From Acidobacteriota bacterium (lineage in GTDB: Bacteria; Acidobacteriota; Vicinamibacteria; Vicinamibacterales; JAFNAJ01): a stretch of DNA of 16,425 bases. Position 1 is the first letter of the stretch. Every line of letters starts with the position of its first letter. The stretch is taken from NCBI GenBank assembly GCA_017860085.1, contig JAFNAJ010000028.1:1-16425 (forward strand), written 5' to 3'. Shown in pieces: positions 7,362 through 14,450 of the stretch. Made by a program: the position numbers and the translations under genes. The notes below the pieces were generated by a model that saw only the letters and a program-made list of their open reading frames with translations, made no database searches and was not told the origin of the DNA.

Positions 7362-9151
7362 TCACGTTCATGCTCCTGGCCGCGTCCGGCCTGGTGGCTG
7401 CTCAGGAGATCCCGAGAGCCGAGTTCCCGCAGCCGCAGTTCGCCCGCGCCGAGTGGCTCTCGTTGAACGGCACGTGGGAGTTCGAGTTCGACGATGGCAA
7501 CGCGGGCCTCGACCGGGACTGGGGCGCGGGCACGCGCGTCTTCTCGCGGCGCATCCTCGTGCCGTATGCGCCCGAGACCGATCGGAGCGGCATCCGGGAG
7601 ACGGGCTTTCACCCGTGGGTCTGGTATCGACGCACGGTGGCGCTGCCCCCCACGTGGACCGGGCGGCGGGTGCTGCTGAAGTTCGGCGCGGTGGACTACC
7701 GCGCGATGGTCTGGGTGAACGGGCAGCTCGCCGGACAACACGAGGGTGGGCACACGCCGTTCGCGTTCGACATCACGAGGCACCTGGCAGCCGGGTCCGT
7801 CACGATTGTGGTGCGTGTCGAGGACCCGCCGGCGGACCGGGGCATTCCCCGCGGGAAGCAGTTCTGGGAAGAGCAGTCGCGCGGGATCTTCTACACGCGC
7901 ACGACGGGGATCTGGCAGCCGGTGTGGCTCGAGGCGGTGGGCGACAGCTACCTCCGCAGCGTGCGCATTCGTCCAGCCAACGACGGCCGCGTGGAGTTCG
8001 ACGCCCGGATCGAGCGGCCCGTAGGAGGCTGCGCCCTGCGCGCCCGCATCCGCTTCCAGGATCGCGAGGTCGGGTCCGGAGAAGTGAACGCGGCTGGTGA
8101 CCACGTGCGTCTCGTCCTGCACGTGCCCTCGCCAAGGGTGTGGGACATCGGCCGGCCGAACCTCTACGACGTCACCTTCGAGCTGAGGCGCGAGAACGAG
8201 GTGCTCGACCGTGTCGAGTCCTACTACGGGTATCGCACGATCGCAGTAGAACAAGGACGTGTGTTGCTCAACGGGCATCCGATTTACTTGAAAATGGTGC
8301 TCGACCAGGGCTACTGGCCCGATGCAGGCCTGACGCCGCCGACCGACCAGGCCATCCAGGACGACATCCGCCTGGCCCGCGAGATGGGCTTCAACGGCGC
8401 GCGCAAGCACCAGAAGGTCGAGGACCCCCGCTACCTCTACTGGGCCGACAAGGCCGGGTTTCTCGTGTCGGGCGAGATGGCAAACGCCTACGTGTTCGAC
8501 GAGGAGTACGTGGCTCGCTTCACGCGCGAGTGGATGGACGTGCTCGAGCGCGACGTCAACCATCCGTCGGTAGTGATGTGGGTGCCCATCAACGAGAGCT
8601 GGGGCACCCCCAACCTGCATGATCCACGACAGCGAGCGCACCTTGGCGCGATCTACGCGCTCACCAAGTCGCTCGACCCCGACCGTCTCGTGATCGGCAA
8701 CGACGGCTGGGAGCAGGTGAACACGACCGACCTCTTCACGCTGCACGATTACGCGAAGACCGGAGCGGATCTCTACGAGAAGTACAGGGAACTTGGCCGG
8801 CCCGGCACGACCATTCCCCCGAACGGCCGTGCTGCGCTCGCGCCAGGGGCCACGTACAACGGGGCGCCGTTCGCCCTCACGGAATTCGGCGGCATCGCCT
8901 ACATTGCGCCCGGCTCGCGTGTGCCGACAGATGCGTGGGGATACGCGGGGGTGGAACCAGACGCCAGCGCGGCCCTGGCGCGGCTTCGCGGGCTCTACGA
9001 GGCCCTGGCCAAGCTGCCGGCCTTCGTTGGCATCTGCTACACGCAGCTCACCGACGTCGAGCAGGAGATCAACGGGCTGCTCACGTTCGACCGCAAACCC
9101 AAGTTCGATCCGGCCGAGGTCCGCGCGCTGAACGACCTGCTGCGCAACTGA
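7337..9151 (+). CDS. Secreted glycoside hydrolase family 2 (beta-galactosidase/glucuronidase-like)
   Basis: The 604-aa product begins with a likely Sec signal peptide, MKKMSVPIFTFMLLAASG then LVAAQ, cleaved near AAQ. Next comes the N-terminal sugar-binding domain with LNGTWEFEFDD, WYRRTV and WVNGQLAGQHEGGHTPFAFD. An immunoglobulin-like domain ends near YYGYRTIAVEQGRVLLNGHP, and a TIM barrel follows. The barrel has WVPINESWG with acid/base Glu420 after Asn419, and FALTEFGG with candidate nucleophile Glu516, the two standard family 2 glutamates. It should cleave a terminal beta-linked sugar in the periplasm or outside; the sugar cannot be read from sequence. The frame is open back to 7223, but those residues lack a signal peptide and the ATG at 7337 gives one. 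No good Shine-Dalgarno is seen (only GGGAAT). Its stop codon overlaps palindromic element 2. Confidence 0.88.
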   Translation: MKKMSVPIFTFMLLAASGLVAAQEIPRAEFPQPQFARAEWLSLNGTWEFEFDDGNAGLDRDWGAGTRVFSRRILVPYAPETDRSGIRETGFHPWVWYRRTVALPPTWTGRRVLLKFGAVDYRAMVWVNGQLAGQHEGGHTPFAFDITRHLAAGSVTIVVRVEDPPADRGIPRGKQFWEEQSRGIFYTRTTGIWQPVWLEAVGDSYLRSVRIRPANDGRVEFDARIERPVGGCALRARIRFQDREVGSGEVNAAGDHVRLVLHVPSPRVWDIGRPNLYDVTFELRRENEVLDRVESYYGYRTIAVEQGRVLLNGHPIYLKMVLDQGYWPDAGLTPPTDQAIQDDIRLAREMGFNGARKHQKVEDPRYLYWADKAGFLVSGEMANAYVFDEEYVARFTREWMDVLERDVNHPSVVMWVPINESWGTPNLHDPRQRAHLGAIYALTKSLDPDRLVIGNDGWEQVNTTDLFTLHDYAKTGADLYEKYRELGRPGTTIPPNGRAALAPGATYNGAPFALTEFGGIAYIAPGSRVPTDAWGYAGVEPDASAALARLRGLYEALAKLPAFVGICYTQLTDVEQEINGLLTFDRKPKFDPAEVRALNDLLRN

Positions 9152-9220
9152 ATGGGGACCCTCATCCTCTTTCGTGTGTCCACAGATTGAGACACACGAA
9201 AAAGATGAGTGTCCCCATTT
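9151..9220. repeat. Palindromic element 2 (REP-like hairpin between convergent genes)
   Basis: The left arm 9151-9180 and right arm 9191-9220 pair around a 10-base loop (CACAGATTGA). The right arm matches element 1 over the outer 23 bases. The left arm has two substitutions and one extra base. The inner arm is GTGTGTC/GACACAC, where element 1 has ATGCGTC/GACGCAT; both differences are compensated on the opposite arm. The element fills almost the whole gap between the GH2 stop (TGA 9149-9151) and the S46 stop (TAA 9221-9219), overlapping both. It could work as a two-way transcription end or mRNA-stabilising hairpin; there is no proper T-run. Confidence 0.88.
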
Positions 9221-11387
9221 ACGGCGTGATGCCCATTTCCTGCAGGACGCGCGTCGCGCCGCCGAACGTGCCGGTCACCCACAGCACGTAGCGCACGTCG
9301 ACGCCAATCGATCGGCTGTACGACTCGCTCCACGCATAGTCGTTGATCGTCGCGTCGAAGGTTCGATCGAAGTTCACGCCGATGAGCTCGCCCCGCGCGT
9401 TCATCACGGGGCTACCCGAGTTGCCACCCGTCGTGTCGAGGTCGTAGAGCATGGCCACCGGCACGTCGCCCAGGGCAGGATGCGCAAACCGTCCGTACGC
9501 GCCCTCGCGGGCGAGCTCGACGAGACGCGCTGGGCTCGTGAACGGCTCGGTGCCCGTGGTCTTGTCAACGACGCCGTGCAGCGTGGTGAACGGCAGGTGA
9601 ACGACCGCGTCGGCGGGCGAGTAGCCGCGCACCCGGCCCAGTGTCAGGCGGAGCGTCCCGTTAGCGTCGGGCAGGAACGCCGCAGACTGGCGGCGCTGCT
9701 TCGCGTCGACGTACAGCGCCTGCAGACGCGAGAGCGTACCCTCTCGGCGCTGCTGCGTTTCGCGCAGTGCACGAAACGTCGGGTACAAGGCCCTCGCGAA
9801 GCCGATCCACGGATCGCCGAGCTGCTCGAGCGCCTCGGGGCTCTTCGACAAGGCCGCCTGGAGCGAGGCCTCGTCAGTCACCTTCGCGTTGGCGAGCGCC
9901 TGATCGAGGAAGCGGTCGATGGCGGGGCCCGCATCGCCGCCCTTGACGATGGCGTCCACCGCCGGGATGCGCTGATCCTGGGGCAGGGCAGCGGCCCGCC
10001 TCAGTAACTCGCCGAGCAGCGCCCGGTCGGTGGGCGCATGGAAATCGCGGAGCGCCTGCCTCATGCTCTCGAGCAACTGCGCGCTGTTGCGATCCATGTA
10101 CGCCGCTTCGCGCTGGAGATCGGGCTTCTGCCGCTCGATCGCGCCCTCGTAGAGGCGGTAGGCGTTAGTCAGCCGCAGGGAGGAGGCACGCAGGGCGCCG
10201 AGCACGAGCTCCGACGGCGCCTGCCGGACCGTTTCCTGGTAGACCCGCCCGATGCCGGGCAGGACCTCGCCGTAGCGCGCCTTCAACTCGGGGTCCGCAT
10301 CGACGAACGCTTGGAGCGCGGCCTCGTCCTGCTGCCAGCGCTTCACGAGATCGAGCCGATCAATCCCGCGGAGCTTCCCCCGGTAGTTCTTCATGACATT
10401 GGCGAGCCCCTTGATGCGGGCGTCGTGCTTGAGCGCGATTTCACGGCTGCTCGCGCCGAGTGTCTCCATGGTTTCGATCTGCGACGCGTTGAGATCGGCC
10501 ACGAACGGCATGCGCACGAGGCGCTCGTAGGCGAGGTAGTGTGAAGTCCGATGCCGGTAGGTTCGGCCCGGGTAGCCGAGGACGAACACGGCGTCGCCTT
10601 CCTTCACGCCGTCGGGGTTCACCTTGAGGAACCGCCGGGGCGTGTACGGCACGTTGGCAGGCGCGTGCGGCGCCGGTTTGCCATCCGACCCGACATACGC
10701 GCGCATGAACGAGAAGTCGCCCGTGTGACGGGGCCACATCCAGTTGTCGTTCTCGCCCCCGAACTCTCCGATCGCCCGCGGCGGCACGTAGACGAGCCGG
10801 ATGTCGCGCAGGTAGGTGTACACGAACAAGACGTACGTCTTGCCGGCGAACATCTCGGCGACCTCGGCGCGCTTGCCTGGCTGGGCCGCCTCGGTCTCGG
10901 CCACGATCGCCTTCGTGCGCTGCTCGATGGCACGGGCCCGCTCGGTCGGGTCCATTTCGTCCGCGAGGCCGTCGAGCACCGTCGACGACACGTCCCGATA
11001 CGACTCGGTGATCCGCACCGTGTAGCCGCGCGCCGGCAGCTCGCCCTCACGCGTGGCGGCGAAGAAACCGTCGGTCAGGTAGTCGTGCTGGGCCGTGCTG
11101 GCCGCCTGCACGGCGCCGAACGCGCAGTGGTGGTTGGTGAGGATGAGCCCGTCCGGCGACACGAACGCACCTGTGCAGCCGCCAACCTGTACGATGGCAT
11201 CGACCAGGCTCACGCCGTTCGGGTTGTACAGATCCGACGCCGAGACCTGCAGGCCCTTCGCCCGCAGGTCGAGGCGGCCGAGCTCGCTGATCGGGTACAT
11301 CCCTTCGTCGGCGGTGAGCGACGCCCCGAGGAGGAGCGCGGCGAAGGGAACGGCAGCGATGAGGAGGTTTCGGACACGGATCAACAT
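9219..11387 (-). CDS. S46-family dipeptidyl-peptidase, DPP11-like (Asp/Glu-specific)
   Basis: The 722-aa product begins with a Sec signal peptide (MLIRVRNLLIAAVPFAALLL, cleaved near LTADEGM). The chymotrypsin-like catalytic residues are visible: His87 in LTNHHC, Ser657 in TTGGNSGSP, and Asp224 in PRHTGDFSF as the likely third member. S46 enzymes remove dipeptides from free N termini in the periplasm, and the length is typical. Arg675 in GVNFDR lies 18 residues after the catalytic serine, the same spacing as Arg673 and Ser655 that I recall for Porphyromonas DPP11, where the Arg gives Asp/Glu preference; DPP7 has Gly there. ATG at 11387-11385 is preceded by GAGAGGG on the minus strand. The frame is open 24 codons further upstream, but through a palindrome, so that longer start is rejected. 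It lies 79 bp downstream of pckG. Confidence 0.92.
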   Translation of the reverse strand: MLIRVRNLLIAAVPFAALLLGASLTADEGMYPISELGRLDLRAKGLQVSASDLYNPNGVSLVDAIVQVGGCTGAFVSPDGLILTNHHCAFGAVQAASTAQHDYLTDGFFAATREGELPARGYTVRITESYRDVSSTVLDGLADEMDPTERARAIEQRTKAIVAETEAAQPGKRAEVAEMFAGKTYVLFVYTYLRDIRLVYVPPRAIGEFGGENDNWMWPRHTGDFSFMRAYVGSDGKPAPHAPANVPYTPRRFLKVNPDGVKEGDAVFVLGYPGRTYRHRTSHYLAYERLVRMPFVADLNASQIETMETLGASSREIALKHDARIKGLANVMKNYRGKLRGIDRLDLVKRWQQDEAALQAFVDADPELKARYGEVLPGIGRVYQETVRQAPSELVLGALRASSLRLTNAYRLYEGAIERQKPDLQREAAYMDRNSAQLLESMRQALRDFHAPTDRALLGELLRRAAALPQDQRIPAVDAIVKGGDAGPAIDRFLDQALANAKVTDEASLQAALSKSPEALEQLGDPWIGFARALYPTFRALRETQQRREGTLSRLQALYVDAKQRRQSAAFLPDANGTLRLTLGRVRGYSPADAVVHLPFTTLHGVVDKTTGTEPFTSPARLVELAREGAYGRFAHPALGDVPVAMLYDLDTTGGNSGSPVMNARGELIGVNFDRTFDATINDYAWSESYSRSIGVDVRYVLWVTGTFGGATRVLQEMGITP

Positions 11388-11408
11388 GGCAGGCCCTCTC
11401 GCACAAGG

Positions 11409-11441
11409 AAAAGGGGATGGGTCTCGGCGAGACCCATCCCC
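11409..11441 (-). terminator. Intrinsic-terminator-like palindrome after pckG, in the S46 leader
   Basis: On the minus strand a 14-bp perfect stem (11441-11428 with 11426-11413, GGGGATGGGTCTCG and its complement) has a one-base centre and is followed by TTTT (11412-11409). It lies 25 bases after the pckG stop, as a factor-independent terminator would. However, only 21 bases separate the T-run from the S46 ATG, leaving no room for another promoter, so it may act as an attenuator or partial terminator. An unrelated REP-like element is another possibility. Between it and pckG is a short direct repeat, GGATTC twice in GGATTCATGGATTC. Confidence 0.65.
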
Positions 11442-11466
11442 TCGAATCCATGAATCCACGTCGTTC

Positions 11467-13263
11467 TCAGCAGCGGCTGATGAGGTTCTCGCGCTCGAAG
11501 ATCAGCTCCTTCGGCATGTGCTCCCCAAGCTGCAGGAACAGCTCCTGGTGCTGCAGGGTCTGCGCCTTCCAGGCTTCGCGGTCGATGGCCATCACCTCGT
11601 CCCAGCGCTCGCGCGAGAAGTCGATCCCCTCCCAGAAGATGTCCTCGTAGCGGGGCACCCAGCCGATCGGCGTTTCCTTGGCGGGCGCGCCCGAGGCCAC
11701 GCGATCGACGATCCACTTCAGGATGCGCATGTTCTCGCCGTAGCCCGGCCAGATGAACTGTCCCTCGGCGTTCTTGCGGAACCAGTTCACGTGGAAGATG
11801 CGCGGCACCTCCTTGAGGCGCTTGCCCATCTTGAGCCAGTGGCGGAAGTAGTCGCCCATGTTGTAGCCGCAGAAGGGCAGCATCGCCATCGGATCGCGAC
11901 GCACCTGGCCCACCGCCCCGGCGGCGGCCGCCGTCGTCTCGGAACCGACCGTGGCCGCCACGTAGACGCCGTGGTTCCAGTTGAACGCCTGGTAGACGAG
12001 CGGGATGGTCTTCTCTCGCCGTCCGCCGAAGACGAACGCGCTGACCGGCACACCCGCTGGATCCTCCCAGGCGGGATCGATCGTGGGGTTCTGCGACGCG
12101 GGCGCGGTGAACCGTGCGTTCGGGTGTGCAGCCTTCCGTCCGCAGCCGGGCGTCCAGTCCTGCCCCAACCAGTCAACGAGGTGCTTGGGCTCTTTGTCGG
12201 TCATCCCCTCCCACCAGATGTCGCCGTCGTCCGTCAGCGCGACGTTGGTGAAGATGGTGTTGGCGCGGATCGACTCCATGGCGTTGGGGTTGGTCGCAAA
12301 CGACGTGCCGGGGGCCACGCCGAAGTAGCCCGACTCCGGGTTGATCGCGCGGAGCACGCCGTCCACCGGCTTCAGCCAGGCGATGTCATCCCCGACGGTC
12401 CACACCTTCCAGCCGTTGAAGGCGGCCGGCGGGATCAGCATCGCGAAATTCGTCTTCCCGCAGGCGCTCGGGAACGCCGCCGTGACGTAGGTCTTCTGCC
12501 CGGAAGGCGACTCGACGCCCATGATCAGCATGTGCTCGGCCATCCAGTTCTCGTCGCGCGCCATGGTGGAGGCGATGCGAAGCGCAAAGCACTTCTTGCC
12601 GAGCAGGGCGTTGCCGCCGTAGCCGCTCCCGAACGACCAGATCTCGCGGGTCTCGGGGAAGTGGGTGATGTACTTGTGCTCCTTGTTGCACGGCCACGAC
12701 ACATCCTTCTGGCCCGGGGCCAGCGGCGCACCCACCGAGTGCATGCACGGGACGAACTCGTCGTTGCCGAGCACGTCGAGCACCCTGCTGCCCATACGAG
12801 TCATGATGCGCATGTTCACGACGACGTAGGGCGAGTCGGTGAGCTGGACGCCGATGTGGGCGATGGGCGACCCGAGCGGGCCCATGCTGAAGGGGATCAC
12901 GTACATCGTGCGGCCCTTCATGCAGCCGTCGAAGAGCTTGTGCAGGATCCGCTTCATCTCGACCGGGTCCATCCAGTTGTTCGTGGGCCCCGCATCGTCG
13001 CGGTTGCGCGAGCAGATGAAGGTGCGATCCTCGACCCGCGCCACGTCGGACGGGTCGGATCGGCACAGGAAACTGTTGGGGCGGAGCGTGTCGTTGAGCT
13101 TGATGAAAGTGCCCGCCGCGACCATCTCGGCGCACAGGCGGTCGTACTCCTCCTGCGAGCCGTCGCACCAGTGCACGTGGTCGGGACGGCAGAGCGTTGC
13201 CATCTCATCGACCCAGTTCGTGAGCTTCGCGTTCGTCGTCTTGCGTTCGATGGTGGTAGGCAT
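11467..13263 (-). CDS. pckG: Phosphoenolpyruvate carboxykinase (GTP)
   Basis: The 598-aa product converts oxaloacetate and GTP to PEP, CO2 and GDP in the cytoplasm, the first committed step of gluconeogenesis. The P-loop FPSACGKTN (264-272) contains the reactive Cys268 and Lys270 of GTP-type enzymes; ATP-type enzymes lack this cysteine. Also visible are FGSGYGGNALLGKKCFALRI (211-230), metal-site region TVGDDIAW (289-296), SGYFGVAPGTS, NPNAMESI, and the C-terminal FVFGGRREKTIPLV nucleotide-side motif. Length and motif order are normal. ATG at 13263-13261 is preceded by GGAGAAG on the minus strand; the frame runs 13 codons further up without a ribosome site. It is divergent from the metallo-hydrolase and followed by a terminator-like palindrome, then the S46 gene. 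Confidence 0.97.
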   Translation of the reverse strand: MPTTIERKTTNAKLTNWVDEMATLCRPDHVHWCDGSQEEYDRLCAEMVAAGTFIKLNDTLRPNSFLCRSDPSDVARVEDRTFICSRNRDDAGPTNNWMDPVEMKRILHKLFDGCMKGRTMYVIPFSMGPLGSPIAHIGVQLTDSPYVVVNMRIMTRMGSRVLDVLGNDEFVPCMHSVGAPLAPGQKDVSWPCNKEHKYITHFPETREIWSFGSGYGGNALLGKKCFALRIASTMARDENWMAEHMLIMGVESPSGQKTYVTAAFPSACGKTNFAMLIPPAAFNGWKVWTVGDDIAWLKPVDGVLRAINPESGYFGVAPGTSFATNPNAMESIRANTIFTNVALTDDGDIWWEGMTDKEPKHLVDWLGQDWTPGCGRKAAHPNARFTAPASQNPTIDPAWEDPAGVPVSAFVFGGRREKTIPLVYQAFNWNHGVYVAATVGSETTAAAAGAVGQVRRDPMAMLPFCGYNMGDYFRHWLKMGKRLKEVPRIFHVNWFRKNAEGQFIWPGYGENMRILKWIVDRVASGAPAKETPIGWVPRYEDIFWEGIDFSRERWDEVMAIDREAWKAQTLQHQELFLQLGEHMPKELIFERENLISRC

Positions 13264-13374
13264 AAGGGCTTCTCCAGATACGGAGGGGACGCGTGGGGGC
13301 ACGTCAATGCTGGATTGTTCCGCAAAACGGCTCTGGACTCAACCGGGCTCGATCCCGGGCCGTCTGGTCGCGGC

Positions 13375-13380
13375 TATAAT
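13375..13380 (+). promoter_or_regulatory. Candidate -10 box in the pckG/metallo-hydrolase divergent region
   Basis: A perfect TATAAT stands out in a GC-rich 242-bp gap (13264-13505) between divergent genes. No convincing -35 is found 16-18 bases upstream. It would start transcription near 13387, about 120 bases before the hydrolase ATG. Apart from this and the small reading frame at 13396, I see nothing else definite in the gap. A minus-strand TTGACG (13307-13302) has no matching -10. Confidence 0.35.
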
Positions 13381-13395
13381 CGTCAGGCTCGTCAC

Positions 13396-13515
13396 ATGAC
13401 CGCCGCTTCGAAGGCCCGTATCCTTTTCCTGGTCACCGAAGCCGCCGCGCTCGTCAGCCTGGCCACGACGCGGAGTCCGGGTCCATCTTGCGGAGGGCAA
13501 CGCTCATGCGCGTAG
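13396..13515 (+). CDS. Possible 39-aa leader peptide overlapping the metallo-hydrolase start
   Basis: An ATG 16 bases after the TATAAT opens a 39-codon frame. The product begins MTAASKARILFLVTEAAALV, so it has a basic start and a hydrophobic stretch, and ends in a Pro/Ser/Cys-rich tail. Its stop (TAG 13513-13515) overlaps the hydrolase start (ATG 13506) by ten bases in another frame, an arrangement that can give translational coupling. There is no Shine-Dalgarno and I recognise no family. It may simply be a chance open frame. Confidence 0.2.
   Translation: MTAASKARILFLVTEAAALVSLATTRSPGPSCGGQRSCA
13492..13497 (+). promoter_or_regulatory. Ribosome binding site fixing the metallo-hydrolase start
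   Basis: GGAGGG lies eight bases before the ATG at 13506. An in-frame TTG at 13488 precedes this site and so is not the start. The choice also places the twin-arginine motif at residues 5-6. Confidence 0.8.
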
Positions 13516-14438
13516 ACCGTCGACACTTCCTCGCAGCGTCCTCGCTGGCCATCGCCGGGTCGGCGCTGGACCTCCGATCACTGCTGGCGCAGCCGGCGTC
13601 GCAGGCACCGCCGGAGACGGCGTTCGCCCCCGTCCGGCGCTCGGTTGGTCTGTTCACCGGCCAGGGCGGCACCATTGGCTGGCACGTCGACAAGGGCGGT
13701 GTGGCGGTCGTCGACACCCAGATGCCGGCCACCGCCACGATCTGTCTCGAGGGGGTCACGTCGCGCGCGCAGGGGCGGAAGATTGACCGTCTGATCAACA
13801 CACACCACCACTGGGACCACACCGCCGGGAACGGGGTGTTTCGGCCGAGCACGCTGAAGATCGTGGCGCACGAGAACGTTCCGGGGTTGCAGAAGGCGGC
13901 CGCGGCCAACCAGCCGCCCAGGCCTGGGCTGCCCGGGCCGAACGAGCAGGTGGTGGCTGATGCGACCTACACCAATACCTGGCGCGAAGAGGTCGGAGAC
14001 GAGGTGATGGCGCTGAAGTACTACGGCCCGGCGCACACCGGCGGCGACAGTGTCGTCACGTTCGAGAAGGCAAACGTGGTGCACATGGGCGACCTCGTGT
14101 TCAATCGTCGCCACCCCTTCATCGACCGGCCCGGTGGGGCCTCGAGCGCCGGATGGATCACCGTGCTCGAGAAGACGGTGGCCGACCATGGCAACGACAC
14201 GATCTACATCTTCGGCCATACCGGACCCAACTGGCCGGTGACCGGGAAGAAGGCCGACCTCCTGTACATGCGCGACTACCTGTCGGCGCTGCTCGCCCAC
14301 GTCGGCGCCGAGATCAAGGCCGGCAAGCCGCGCGAGGAGATCATCAAGTCGACCGCCGTGCTGGAGGGATTCGCCGATCATGGCCCCCTCATCGAGCGGG
14401 TGCTGACGGCGGCTTACGACGAGTTGGCCGCCCGGTAG
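13506..14438 (+). CDS. Tat-exported metallo-beta-lactamase-fold hydrolase
   Basis: The 310-aa product starts with a twin-arginine signal, MRVDRRHFLAASSLAIAGSA, so it should be exported folded to the periplasm. The metal-binding motif HHHWDH (100-105) gives His100, His102, Asp104 and His105. His177 in GPAHTGGD, Asp196 in HMGDLVF and His238 in GHTGPNWP complete a two-metal site. This pattern fits the broad MBL superfamily, which includes class B beta-lactamases, lactonases, arylsulfatases and quinoprotein-associated hydrolases. The sequence alone does not tell the substrate, and it should not be called a resistance gene. The C-terminal part (250-310) is helical. A transporter gene starts 12 bases after its stop, so the two are probably one operon. 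Confidence 0.85.
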   Translation: MRVDRRHFLAASSLAIAGSALDLRSLLAQPASQAPPETAFAPVRRSVGLFTGQGGTIGWHVDKGGVAVVDTQMPATATICLEGVTSRAQGRKIDRLINTHHHWDHTAGNGVFRPSTLKIVAHENVPGLQKAAAANQPPRPGLPGPNEQVVADATYTNTWREEVGDEVMALKYYGPAHTGGDSVVTFEKANVVHMGDLVFNRRHPFIDRPGGASSAGWITVLEKTVADHGNDTIYIFGHTGPNWPVTGKKADLLYMRDYLSALLAHVGAEIKAGKPREEIIKSTAVLEGFADHGPLIERVLTAAYDELAAR

Positions 14439-14450
14439 CGCTGCGACCGT

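Noticed and set aside
4954..7371. 805-codon open frame on the minus strand opposite PFOR and tpx
   Set aside because: Its product is rich in Arg, His, Val and Leu with no recognisable motif, and it lies opposite two certain genes. Long antisense frames are normal in GC-rich DNA.
11388..11459. N-terminal extension of the S46 peptidase through the palindrome
   Set aside because: It would bury the signal peptide and translate a hairpin; the ATG at 11387 has a good ribosome site and gives a normal signal peptide.
11095..13515. 806-codon plus-strand frame opposite pckG
   Set aside because: Low-complexity Arg/His/Val-rich product antisense to a certain PEP carboxykinase; only its last 39 codons, outside pckG, were considered separately.
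13506..14438. Calling the MBL-fold protein a beta-lactamase resistance gene
   Set aside because: Only the general superfamily metal site is visible; no class B-specific evidence supports antibiotic hydrolysis.
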